Shown: piece by piece, positions 38,951 through 46,919 of the stretch | Position numbering within the stretch: the first letter of the stretch is position 1 | How the letters are laid out: each line of letters starts with the position of its first letter | DNA from: Flavobacterium fluvii | GTDB lineage: Bacteria > Bacteroidota > Bacteroidia > Flavobacteriales > Flavobacteriaceae | Direction of reading: 5' to 3' | DNA length: 64,000 nucleotides | Assembly (NCBI RefSeq): GCF_900129545.1 | Contig: NZ_FQWB01000001.1 | Coordinates: forward strand, 124,001-188,000 | Notes under the pieces: generated by a model | What the model saw: the letters and a program-made list of their open reading frames with translations, nothing else | Told to the model about the DNA's origin: nothing | Database searches by the model: none | Made by a program: the position numbers and the translations under genes

Positions 38951-39340
38951 TTACAAATTGGCTTGAATATTTTTGACCAAAGTTTCGAATTCTTCCTTGG
39001 TCAAACTTACTTTGTGCCTGAATGTCATTTCTCCCATTTCGTTCAAGGGAATCAGGTGAACGTGGGCGTGAGGCACTTCAAGACCTATGACTGTCATTCC
39101 AATTCTGTCGCAAGGAATTGTTTTTTCCAATGCAGCGGCAATTTTCTTGGAAAACTGCATCAATCCAATATACAAATCGTCTTCTAGATCAAACAATTTG
39201 TCGATTTCCTTTTTCGGCACACATAAAGTATGTCCTTTTGCATTTGGATTGATATCCAAAAAAGCAAAGAAATTTTCGTCCTCGGCTATTTTGTAGCAAG
39301 GAATTTCTCCGTTGATGATTTTGGTAAAAATACTTGACAT
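38951..39340 (-). CDS. HIT-family (HINT-like) nucleotide hydrolase
   Basis: 129 aa. Histidine triad HAHVHLIP at 91-98 (H91, H93, H95), with the N-terminal SIFTKIINGEIPCYKI typical of the HinT branch. Hydrolyses AMP-linked phosphoramidates or similar adenylated compounds. Directly downstream of greA on the same strand, a common Bacteroidota pairing. Confidence 0.93.
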   Translation of the reverse strand: MSSIFTKIINGEIPCYKIAEDENFFAFLDINPNAKGHTLCVPKKEIDKLFDLEDDLYIGLMQFSKKIAAALEKTIPCDRIGMTVIGLEVPHAHVHLIPLNEMGEMTFRHKVSLTKEEFETLVKNIQANL

Positions 39341-39393
39341 CTTTATTTTAGAATTCAGATATTAGATATTCGATTTTTCAGCAATGCGATATA

Positions 39394-39870
39394 TTAATCT
39401 CTGGAAACTTCCAGGATTTCAAATTTCAAGACTCCGTTTGGCACCGTGATTTCGGCAACTTCTCCAACGGATTTTCCCAACAGACCTCTACCAATTGGCG
39501 AAGTCACGGATATTTTCCCTGTTTTCAAATCGGCTTCACTTTCGGCAACAAGCGTGTATTTCATTTCCATTCCATTGGCTTGGTTCTTGATTTTCACGTT
39601 CGACAATACCAGAACTTTGGACATGTCCAATTGTGTTTCGTCAATCAATCTGGCGTTGGAATGCACTTCTTCCAGCTTGGCAATTCTCATCTCCAACATT
39701 CCCTGTGCTTCTTTGGCGGCATCGTATTCGGCATTCTCGGACAAATCTCCTTTATCTCTTGCATCTGCTATATCTTGAGATGCTTTTGGACGCATCACGC
39801 TCTTCAAATAATCTAATTCTTCCCTTAATTTTTTTAATCCTTCTGCGGTGTAATAAGATACTGTGCTCAT
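39394..39870 (-). CDS. greA: Transcription elongation factor GreA
   Basis: 158 aa from the ATG at 39870 (MSTVSYYTAEGLKKLREELDYLK); a GTG-initiated extension of 19 codons is rejected because it would run through the leader hairpin. Rescues backtracked RNA polymerase by stimulating transcript cleavage. The N-terminal coiled coil (about 1-78) carries the acidic tip DARDKGDLSENAEYDAAKEAQ, with catalytic acidic residues in place; the C-terminal FKBP-like domain has SPIGRGLLGKSVGEVAEITVPNG. Upstream of the HIT gene. Confidence 0.97.
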   Translation of the reverse strand: MSTVSYYTAEGLKKLREELDYLKSVMRPKASQDIADARDKGDLSENAEYDAAKEAQGMLEMRIAKLEEVHSNARLIDETQLDMSKVLVLSNVKIKNQANGMEMKYTLVAESEADLKTGKISVTSPIGRGLLGKSVGEVAEITVPNGVLKFEILEVSRD

Positions 39871-39892
39871 AATTTCATCATTTATATAAAAT

Positions 39893-39919
39893 AGAAAAAA
39901 TCCCATCAGGACGGGATTT
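39893..39919 (-). promoter_or_regulatory. Terminator-like hairpin in the greA leader (possible attenuator)
   Basis: Minus strand: AAATCCC, 8-nt loop, GGGATTT, then a run of T. It lies between the likely -7 box (39927-39934) and the greA ATG. The next upstream gene is on the other strand, so it does not end another transcript. Confidence 0.55.
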
Positions 39920-39926
39920 CTTTCCA

Positions 39927-39934
39927 CAAAGATA
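39927..39934 (-). promoter_or_regulatory. -7 element of greA
   Basis: The minus strand reads TATCTTTG, matching TAnnTTTG, 57 bp before the start. No -33 TTG within range. Confidence 0.45.
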
Positions 39935-40035
39935 TTCTTTTTAATTTTTAATTTAAAATTTTATGTTAATCATATATATCCCAAATATAAATAAATTAAA
40001 TTTGTTTTACCAATTCTTTTAATATATTTCGAATA

Positions 40036-40488
40036 ATGAAAAAATATTTCTTTTTATGGCTTGTTTTTCCAGTACTTTTTGGCTGCAGCACGGACAAAGT
40101 CAACAACAAGAATCCTTACTTGCCCAATTACACTTTTACCATCGACATCAACATGAATTTGCCTGCTTATTCAGATCTTAAATACGTAAGCAATGCGGTT
40201 TATTATCCCAATCAAGGCGCTGGCCGAGGGTTGTTCATTTTCAATACAGGCAGCGGCTATGTTGCCTTTGATGCCGCTTGTCCCAATCAAGCGCTTAGTA
40301 GCTGTTCCACTATGGCTTTTAAAAAACTTGACCCCAACGATCCATTAAAAATTGACAAAACAACCGTGGTGTGTTCTTGCGACAATGCAGAATACAGTTT
40401 GTTTTCGGGACAAAGTGCCGGCAAACAATATCCCTTGAAGCAATATCGCGTGGAGGCTAACGGGACAACTTTACGAGTGTACAATTAA
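40036..40488 (+). CDS. Rieske-like lipoprotein that lacks the histidine ligands
   Basis: 150 aa. Lipoprotein signal with Cys17 (LFGC|S). The mature part follows the layout of a Rieske beta domain: a first cluster-loop region VAFDAACPNQ (C82-P-N84) and a second, VVCSCDNAEYSLFSG (C113-S-C115-D116), with a FTGQ/FSGQ-type turn and the closing YPLKQYRVEANGTTLRVYN. In active Rieske proteins the loops read CXH and CPCH; here Asn84 and Asp116 replace both His, so a normal 2Fe-2S cluster is unlikely. Outer or inner membrane-anchored; function unknown. Confidence 0.75.
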   Translation: MKKYFFLWLVFPVLFGCSTDKVNNKNPYLPNYTFTIDINMNLPAYSDLKYVSNAVYYPNQGAGRGLFIFNTGSGYVAFDAACPNQALSSCSTMAFKKLDPNDPLKIDKTTVVCSCDNAEYSLFSGQSAGKQYPLKQYRVEANGTTLRVYN

Positions 40489-40491
40489 GAC

Positions 40492-40526
40492 CAAAAAAAA
40501 TCCTGACGGCATAACCATCAGGATTC
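40492..40526 (-). terminator. Terminator of the TonB-receptor gene
   Basis: AATCCTGA (40499-40506) and TCAGGATT (40518-40525) form a hairpin; on the minus strand it is followed by T7-8. Lies about 30 bp after the receptor stop. Confidence 0.8.
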
Positions 40527-40556
40527 AACAAAGTATAACAAAAAAAACTAAAAATT

Positions 40557-42713
40557 CTAAAACTTAAGCATCAATCCAACCAAAAAGTTGGCTCCTGCTT
40601 GTGGGTAATAATAAACATATCCTCCACCATAATCGGCTCCATTGGAAACATAATCGACGTCAAACATGTTGTTTACCAAAGCATTGACAACAATAGATTT
40701 AAAAATGGATTTGGTTTTAATTTCATATGAAGCACTGAAATCATTGACAAAATAATCCTTCAACTTGCCACCGGCATCTTCTATATTATTCATGTATTGC
40801 TCGCTAACATACTTGGACAACAAACTAAGTCTAAAGGCTGGTATTGGCGAAAAAGTCAATATGTTCCCTGCGATGAAATTAGGAGAATAAGCAATATTGG
40901 TGTCTCCCAAATTGGTCAATGTTCCACTTACATCAGAAATAAAATCGACATTCTTGTTGCTGCTTATCGTGAAATTGGGAGCAACAGTCCAACTTTTTGA
41001 TAGTTTCAAAACTGCATCAACTTCAATTCCCAATCGGTAACTGTCTCCGCTGTTTTGTCGAATTGGACTTCCCACATCGTCAATACCTCCCGTCAAAACT
41101 AGTTGGTCTTTGTAATGCATGTAATATCCATTGACATTTAGTTGACTTTTGTCCGTTTTGAAACGCCATCCCAATTCAAAATCATTTAATTTCTCCGGTC
41201 TTGGACTTCCATTTTCATAATCGGTTCTGTTGGGTTCACGATTGGCCCTGGCATACGAGAAGTACAATTTGTTTTTTGCATCAATATCATAATTCAAACC
41301 CGCCTTCGGATTGAAGAAATTGAAGCTGTCGTTGACCAAACCTGTATCATCGCTATTGGCTTTGTAATTCACGTTTCGAAGTTGTAAATCTCCAAACAAA
41401 CCAATTTTTTCGGTTATTTGATAATTGGCTTTTGCAAAAATATTTCCATCCACTTTTGTTGCAACATCACCGTAATAATGGTCTCCCGACTCCGTTTGTG
41501 AAGCAAATCTTGCCCAAATTAGTTTGCCAAAATGGTCGCCTTCGTACTTATTCCAGCCACCTCCAAGAATCACGTCCAGTTTCTCCTTTTTGTAATTGGC
41601 CGAAAATGTCGTTCCATAGAAATCATTGTCCAACCATTTTTGACGAATTAAATCAGTTGTATTTACCGTTGGCGCATCGGCAATTGGTTCCAATCCATAG
41701 TCTGCAAAATCTTGATCTTCTTGGTATTCTTCATAATAACCTTTTCCTTTGGTATAATGAACCGCCAAATTCGTGCTCCAATTTTCGGCAATTTTTTCAT
41801 TCCAATGCAATTGATAATGGTCTTGCTGGTAATTATCGGTTTGATTGTCATAAAAACGGGTATTTCCTGCTTCGTCCGTAAACATTCCTGCATAATTGAA
41901 AGTCCTGTCACTTTCCATTGTTGCAGCATCAACACCGTACCAGGCTTGATAGGTTTTTTCTTTTCCTCCAAAAACCAAGGCTTTGATCAAGGTTGTTTTA
42001 CCCACATAAGTTCCTTGAAGAAAATACGATTTCAAGTTGGAACTGGCTCTATCCACATAACCATCCGACTTCAAAGTTGACAAACGTCCCGCAATTTCGA
42101 AATGGTCATTCATCAAACCGGTACTGAATTTTACCGTGTTTTTATTGGTATTGAAACTTCCGTAAGAACTGGAAATTTCGCCATTGCTTTTTTTGGCATA
42201 AGTATCCGTCAACATATTCAAACTGGCCCCAAAAGCACCGGCACCATTGGTAGAAGTTCCTACACCACGTTGCAACTGGACACTTTCCAATGAAGATGCA
42301 AAATCAGGCATGTTTACCCAATACGTGCCGTGACTTTCAGAGTCGTTGTACGGAATACCGTTGATGGTAACGTTTACTCGGGTAGCATCGCTTCCACGAA
42401 CGCGAATTCCTGTATAACCCACTCCATTTCCCGCCTCGGTCGTGGTGACTACCGAAGGCAAATAATTCAACAATACTGGAATGTCTTGTCCTAAATTGCG
42501 TTGTGCCAACTCTTCCTTGCTGACATTGGAAAATGCCACAGGAGTTTTTGTGGTAACACGAATGGCCGAAACCAAAACCTCGTCAAGTTGGTTGACCTTG
42601 GTAGTGTCTTTTTGTTTTTCTTGTGCAAAAGTGAAAAAAGAAGTTAGGACAAAGACGCCAGAAATCAGAAGCTTGCTTCCATTTGGATTCTTTTTAAAAA
42701 ATAAATTGTTCAT
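40557..42713 (-). CDS. TonB-dependent outer membrane receptor, likely for thiamine
   Basis: 718 aa. Signal peptide (about 1-30), a TonB-box region near LDEVLVSA, plug domain (about 55-165) with GIRVRGSDATRVNVTINGIPYND, then the beta-barrel ending in an aromatic last strand (NFLVGLMLKF). TonB receptors pull scarce substrates through the outer membrane using proton motive force. A TPP riboswitch lies in its leader (42808-42890), which is the basis for the thiamine assignment. Its neighbours upstream are arfB, a NadR-like fusion and pnuC. Confidence 0.9.
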   Translation of the reverse strand: MNNLFFKKNPNGSKLLISGVFVLTSFFTFAQEKQKDTTKVNQLDEVLVSAIRVTTKTPVAFSNVSKEELAQRNLGQDIPVLLNYLPSVVTTTEAGNGVGYTGIRVRGSDATRVNVTINGIPYNDSESHGTYWVNMPDFASSLESVQLQRGVGTSTNGAGAFGASLNMLTDTYAKKSNGEISSSYGSFNTNKNTVKFSTGLMNDHFEIAGRLSTLKSDGYVDRASSNLKSYFLQGTYVGKTTLIKALVFGGKEKTYQAWYGVDAATMESDRTFNYAGMFTDEAGNTRFYDNQTDNYQQDHYQLHWNEKIAENWSTNLAVHYTKGKGYYEEYQEDQDFADYGLEPIADAPTVNTTDLIRQKWLDNDFYGTTFSANYKKEKLDVILGGGWNKYEGDHFGKLIWARFASQTESGDHYYGDVATKVDGNIFAKANYQITEKIGLFGDLQLRNVNYKANSDDTGLVNDSFNFFNPKAGLNYDIDAKNKLYFSYARANREPNRTDYENGSPRPEKLNDFELGWRFKTDKSQLNVNGYYMHYKDQLVLTGGIDDVGSPIRQNSGDSYRLGIEVDAVLKLSKSWTVAPNFTISSNKNVDFISDVSGTLTNLGDTNIAYSPNFIAGNILTFSPIPAFRLSLLSKYVSEQYMNNIEDAGGKLKDYFVNDFSASYEIKTKSIFKSIVVNALVNNMFDVDYVSNGADYGGGYVYYYPQAGANFLVGLMLKF

Positions 42714-42714
42714 C

Positions 42715-42730
42715 CGTAAATGATTTTACG
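42715..42730 (-). promoter_or_regulatory. Hairpin at the TonB-receptor start (probable riboswitch expression platform)
   Basis: CGTAAA-tgat-TTTACG is a perfect 6-bp hairpin 2 bp before the ATG; it contains the A-rich TAAAA start region. Formation would hinder ribosome entry. Confidence 0.45.
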
Positions 42731-42807
42731 AATAAAAGGGGGAATTATTCTGTTGTTAAATTAAAATGATTGTTCAGATTTTCAGAAAGAATATGTTCTT
42801 CTTAAAA

Positions 42808-42890
42808 TCTATTTCCCTTAACAGCATTACCTGTTCAGGTTCCATGGGTATAATCTCAGCTCGTTATTTAGAGCACCCCTTTGAGACGTC
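42808..42890 (-). promoter_or_regulatory. TPP riboswitch upstream of the TonB receptor
   Basis: Minus strand, in order: AAAGGGGTGCTC, GAGCTGAGATTATACCC, GGAACCTGAACAGG, TAATGCTGTTAAGGGAA. These are the conserved thi-box elements. It starts right after the predicted -7 box and about 95 nt separate it from the receptor start. Confidence 0.95.
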
Positions 42891-42891
42891 G

Positions 42892-42926
42892 CAAAGATAG
42901 AAAAGTATTTAGGATAAAAGTATCAA
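42892..42926 (-). promoter_or_regulatory. Promoter of the riboswitch-controlled TonB receptor
   Basis: Minus strand TATCTTTG (42899-42892) with TTG at 42926-42924; the 24-bp spacer is one base beyond the usual range. The transcript would begin at the riboswitch. Confidence 0.5.
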
Positions 42927-42984
42927 GTATCCCAATTTTTAGCTTTCCTTTTTTGTCACACTACTTAATCGCTCATTCTTACTA

Positions 42985-43386
42985 CTAAAAATCTGGTTTT
43001 CTGCGGGATTTTTTGATGTCGGATAAACTCTTTTTATCCTTGATTCGTTTTCTGATAACCGATTTTGGAATTTTTGTGGCTTTCCTGATTTTTGGAACAT
43101 GAAGTCCAGCGGTGATGATGTCTAGAAACCGCTTGGTTACAATGGCCTTGTTTTTGAGTTGGCTTCGGTCTTCGTCACAATTCAAAATCAGGATTTGTTC
43201 CGATGTCAATCTGTTGGCCAATTTATTTTCCAACAAGACTTTTTCTTCTTCCGACAGGGCTTGCGAATTTTTCAAGTCGAAAGACAGCACCACTTTCGAG
43301 GAAACCTTGTTCACGTTTTGACCGCCTGCTCCACTACTTCGGACGGCTTTATACTGTAATTCGGATATGATTTTTTCAGTTTCCAA
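42985..43386 (-). CDS. arfB: Peptidyl-tRNA hydrolase ArfB (ribosome rescue)
   Basis: 133 aa. A TTG start at 43386, 2 nt after the stop of the preceding gene, gives the right family length; the longer ORF upstream lies within the preceding gene in another frame. The release-factor-like domain has SSGAGGQNVNKVSSKVVL with the catalytic GGQ near 24-26. The C-terminal tail is basic (KIPKSVIRKRIKDKKSLSDIKKSRRKPDF) and is needed in the family to sense an empty mRNA channel. Rescues stalled ribosomes. Confidence 0.92.
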   Translation of the reverse strand: METEKIISELQYKAVRSSGAGGQNVNKVSSKVVLSFDLKNSQALSEEEKVLLENKLANRLTSEQILILNCDEDRSQLKNKAIVTKRFLDIITAGLHVPKIRKATKIPKSVIRKRIKDKKSLSDIKKSRRKPDF

Positions 43387-43388
43387 AA

Positions 43389-45497
43389 CTATAATGGTCT
43401 GTGTGCGTCTTTCAATAAATCGTTCACCGTTTTCACAGGGTTGAAGGTTATCAAAGGAACTTCGACAAAAACAGTTGTCCATTTTGCCATTGCACCATTC
43501 CATAAGCCCGGCAATTCATAACCCTTTAATGGTTTTCCGTTTTGGGTTTTCTCGACAATAAAACCGCTGTTGTGATCTACAAATTGAGTCAAGTCGAATT
43601 TCTCGTTTTTATAATTTCGGATTCCACAAACCAAATCCACAGGATTGAAATGAGTGGCACTGGCCAAAATTTCGGCTTGATTGGCATTCGTCAAATCCAC
43701 CTGCGAAGACTCGACAATTTGCAAGGAAACTGTACCTTTCGAATCCTGAATCCAAAATGGTCCACCTCCAGGTTCGCCTTCATTCTTCACCATTCCACAA
43801 ACTCGAATCGGTCGATCAAGAATGTTTTTGAGATGACTAATTTTGTATTCCAAAGTATATTTCCAAAAATCATCAATAAGTACCACATTCAATTTATTTT
43901 TGGCAAAACCAATAATTTCATCCAACTGTTCCAAGCCGCCATTATCAATTGCATTCAAATAATTAAAAATGGTTTGTTGCAATTCCACCAGAACTCCAGC
44001 CAATGCTTTTTTGTACAAGGCAATGCTCTCGACATGATTTTGAATAACGTTGTCGATGTTTTTTATGAAAACAATGTCGGCATCCAAATTATTTAGATTT
44101 TCGATCAATGCGCCGTGTCCGCCGGGTCTGAATAATAATTTGTCTTTCTTATCCCTAAAAGGTTTGTTTTTTAAGTCAACCGCAATGGTGTCGGTACTTT
44201 TATTTTGAAAAGAATAACTTGTGTTTATGACAGTTGCCGATTCTTCTTCCACTTTACTTTTCACGGCATCTATAATATTTTCAAATTGACTTTGATGCGC
44301 TTGCGACACGGTAAAATGCAAATTCGAGACTCCGTTTGAACTGGCGTAAAACGCACATTCGTGCAACTGCTCCTCTACAGCCGTTGCTATATGGTCTTTA
44401 TATTCATGAAACGGAAGCACTCCTTTTGGTTTATTGGCAAAATCAAAAAAATCAGGTGACAAGAGAAGTTTTATGAAATAATAATTTTTGTAATCTCTTT
44501 CCAAATTGTCGAAATTTGGAAATGTTGCTTTCAACTTTAAATATACCTCTTCAAAGAATGGAAATTTATTCATCCCGACTATAAAGATGGACAATTCACT
44601 ATCTTTTTTTCTGTTGATGTAAGCGTTGATACTTTCTTTTTCAATGTCAAAATTATTCAGGAATTCACTCAAGAACTTGAACATTCTACTGGCAGCACCT
44701 GAAGCGGGAACGAATTTTTTTAGTTTTAAACTGGATTTATTGGCGTCAAAAAAGGCGGCTTTTTGTTGAAAGTCATTTTCGGAAAGTTTCAAAATACCAT
44801 TGGATACTTTTGCTGCTTCAACCAAAACTGTTTTTGAAATTCCTTTTTTGAAAATAGTCAATTGCTTTTGAATGTTTTCCAGTGAAATTCCATGCTCGTA
44901 AATTTGAACAAAATCTGACGAAGAAAATCCTGCTTTGTGGGCTTTTTCCAAATCACCAATAATAGAAATAGCTTTTTCCAGGCGGAATTCCTTGTCTCCT
45001 GAAAGAGTAATGAAAGGTTTATTGTTTTCTACCAATGTCTGCTTGAAAACGGCAAAAACCGATTCTCGATCTTCAGGCTTGTCCCTCAAATCATCCTTTT
45101 CCCAAGGCACGTCAATATCTGTCAAAAAAAATAAATCATATTTGTGTTTTCTTGCGGCTTTGTCCAAAAGTGGGTCACAAAAATCGTAATATACCTCAGA
45201 AAACACTTTGGTCACCATTAAATTCGTGTCGCAAAAAAGGTATTTATTCGCAATCGAAAGACTGTCATTTTCTAATTTGGTTTGGCCATAAGCAATCGGC
45301 AACATATCGTTGACATCACAAATTTGTCCCGTTTTATCCAATTTCATTTGAAGATAATCCCGTGCAAATTCAGGAGTCCAAACCGTGTTAAAGTGCTCGG
45401 CAAGTTGTTTTGCCAAAGTAGTTTTTCCGGTTGATTCCGGACCAAAAAGGGCAATTCTAACTATCTCCGATTGTTCTTGTTTAAGATTTTTCTCCAT
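43389..45497 (-). CDS. NadR-like P-loop kinase fused to a DUF4301 domain
   Basis: 702 aa. Residues about 12-180 match the ribosylnicotinamide-kinase-like domain of NadR: Walker A GPESTGKTTL near 19-28, then WTPEFARDYL and FCDTNLMVTKVF. Residues about 190-700 form a DUF4301 domain, with FVPASGAASRMFKF and FRPGGHGALIENLN, a layout like nucleotidyltransferase sugar enzymes. The kinase part lacks the NMN adenylyltransferase and DNA-binding domains of NadR. Overlaps pnuC by 37 bp, which supports a role in nicotinamide riboside salvage; the DUF4301 role is unknown. Start at 45497 precedes the P-loop correctly. Confidence 0.85.
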   Translation of the reverse strand: MEKNLKQEQSEIVRIALFGPESTGKTTLAKQLAEHFNTVWTPEFARDYLQMKLDKTGQICDVNDMLPIAYGQTKLENDSLSIANKYLFCDTNLMVTKVFSEVYYDFCDPLLDKAARKHKYDLFFLTDIDVPWEKDDLRDKPEDRESVFAVFKQTLVENNKPFITLSGDKEFRLEKAISIIGDLEKAHKAGFSSSDFVQIYEHGISLENIQKQLTIFKKGISKTVLVEAAKVSNGILKLSENDFQQKAAFFDANKSSLKLKKFVPASGAASRMFKFLSEFLNNFDIEKESINAYINRKKDSELSIFIVGMNKFPFFEEVYLKLKATFPNFDNLERDYKNYYFIKLLLSPDFFDFANKPKGVLPFHEYKDHIATAVEEQLHECAFYASSNGVSNLHFTVSQAHQSQFENIIDAVKSKVEEESATVINTSYSFQNKSTDTIAVDLKNKPFRDKKDKLLFRPGGHGALIENLNNLDADIVFIKNIDNVIQNHVESIALYKKALAGVLVELQQTIFNYLNAIDNGGLEQLDEIIGFAKNKLNVVLIDDFWKYTLEYKISHLKNILDRPIRVCGMVKNEGEPGGGPFWIQDSKGTVSLQIVESSQVDLTNANQAEILASATHFNPVDLVCGIRNYKNEKFDLTQFVDHNSGFIVEKTQNGKPLKGYELPGLWNGAMAKWTTVFVEVPLITFNPVKTVNDLLKDAHRPL

Positions 45498-46081
45498 TCT
45501 AAATAAGCCGAAATGGCCAAAATTGTAAAAATTAAATACTGCAAAGACAACATTCCCAATCCGCGATATGCATATATAGGCGTCACAATGATATCACCAA
45601 AAATCCAAAGTGTCCAGTTTTCGATTTTTTTGAGGGCCATATACCACATTCCCGTGAAAAATATTCCCGATGCAAATATATCGATATAGTTGTCTTTTTT
45701 TATCTCATAATCAAAGAAATTATAAATCCCGAAAACCACCAAAATGGTGACAAAAAACAACGCAATTCCTATTATTTTTTCTCTAGTGTTGGTTCTCGAA
45801 ATAGCAACAACATCGGCTTCGTTTTCCTTTCGCGCCCATTTGTACCAACCGTAAACACTCATAATGGAGAAATATCCATTGATCATCATGTCTCCCAAAT
45901 AACCTGCGACAAAAAGCAAATAAGTCGTAATTATTGTGGCAATCAAACCTGTTGGGTACACCCAAATATTTTCTTTTTTGGCAAACCAAACACTCAGGAT
46001 TCCGAATACAAAAACGGCAAATTCCAATACAATTTGGGTTGTTGAAGCATTTTTATAGGCATTTAGAAAAAATTCTATCAT
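45461..46081 (-). CDS. pnuC: PnuC-family vitamin-precursor transporter
   Basis: 206 aa with about seven transmembrane segments and the family pattern around GYFSIMSVYGWYKWARK and WTLWIFGDIIVTPIYAYRGL. PnuC carries nicotinamide riboside, and close relatives (PnuT, PnuX) carry thiamine or riboflavin. The coupled NadR-like kinase suggests nicotinamide riboside; the nearby TPP-controlled receptor leaves thiamine possible. First gene of the pnuC-kinase-arfB unit. Confidence 0.88.
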   Translation of the reverse strand: MIEFFLNAYKNASTTQIVLEFAVFVFGILSVWFAKKENIWVYPTGLIATIITTYLLFVAGYLGDMMINGYFSIMSVYGWYKWARKENEADVVAISRTNTREKIIGIALFFVTILVVFGIYNFFDYEIKKDNYIDIFASGIFFTGMWYMALKKIENWTLWIFGDIIVTPIYAYRGLGMLSLQYLIFTILAISAYLEWRKILNKNNRR

Positions 46082-46100
46082 TTTGTTTGGTTTGAAAGTC

Positions 46101-46167
46101 CATCGACTGCGCTCGGCTAGACAAAAAATACATTATTAAATATATCAGATCGAGCGAAGTCGAGATG
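46101..46167. repeat. Inverted repeat spanning the end of the GGGP synthase gene
   Basis: The arms CATCGACTGCGCTCGGCT (46101-46118) and 46147-46167 (complement CATCTCGACTTCGCTCGATCT) pair imperfectly. The second arm codes for the last residues of the GGGP synthase (SRLRSI), so the repeat forms the gene's 3' end. Confidence 0.6.
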
Positions 46168-46891
46168 CAAGTTCTATATTATTGAAAAAATTTACGTCAT
46201 TTTCAAAAGCGGTTCCAATAACCACCAAATCGGCGCCGAAATCGTAAGCATTTTGAATTCCCCACAAATCTATAATTCCTCCTCCAACAATTAACGGAAT
46301 TTCTATGTTTTGGGCGACTTTTTTAATCATTTCCAGCGGAACGGCTTGTTTTGCGCCACTTCCCGCTTCGAGATAAATGAATTTGTTGCCCAACATTTCG
46401 CCTGCTTGGGCGGTATGAACAGCATATTCAATATTGTTGCGATCTAATGGTTTTGTTTTACTGACTCTTTCCACGGCGGTTTCCGTTCCGCTTTCAATTA
46501 GCATATATCCTGTTGAAATCACTTCCAAATCCATTTGATTGAGAATTGGCACCGCGTTGACTTGATGTTCTATTAAATAATCCGGGTTTCTTCCAGATAT
46601 AAGAGATAAAAATAAAATTCCATCGGCGTGGGCAGAAATTTGGGATGGATTTCCTGGGAACAAAATAATGGGTAAATCAATATATTCTTTTAGAAGAATT
46701 ACCAATTCATCCAAAATTTTCGATTCGACAAGGCTTCCGCCAATGAAAATATGCGTGGCCGGAGATAGATTTATTTTTTCGATTAAGGTTTCGACATTCT
46801 TCAAATCGATTTTATCGGGATCGAGGAGAATTGCGAGCAATTTCTCGTCATTGGCTTTTGATTGTAGAATGTTATTGTAAATGTTTGTCAT
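46145..46891 (-). CDS. Bacterial geranylgeranylglyceryl phosphate synthase-like protein (PcrB family)
   Basis: 248 aa from the ATG at 46891; a GTG three codons upstream is less likely. TIM-barrel prenyltransferase: ILLDPDKID at the start, HIFIGGSLV, PIILFPGNPSQIS, LEAGSGAKQAVPLEMI, and LIVGGGIIDLWGIQNAYDFGADLVVIGTAFE. The family joins a polyprenyl diphosphate to glycerol-1-phosphate, an archaeal-type ether link that also occurs in Bacteroidota; the bacterial product's role is unclear. Adjacent to the phosphopantetheinyl transferase on the same strand. Confidence 0.88.
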   Translation of the reverse strand: MTNIYNNILQSKANDEKLLAILLDPDKIDLKNVETLIEKINLSPATHIFIGGSLVESKILDELVILLKEYIDLPIILFPGNPSQISAHADGILFLSLISGRNPDYLIEHQVNAVPILNQMDLEVISTGYMLIESGTETAVERVSKTKPLDRNNIEYAVHTAQAGEMLGNKFIYLEAGSGAKQAVPLEMIKKVAQNIEIPLIVGGGIIDLWGIQNAYDFGADLVVIGTAFENDVNFFNNIELASRLRSI

Positions 46892-46919
46892 ATTTGGCAC
46901 ACGGATGAAACGGATTTTT

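Noticed and set aside
42985..43503. Longer form of arfB starting at 43503
   Set aside because: The first 39 codons overlap the preceding gene in another frame and do not resemble the family; the TTG at 43386 fits.
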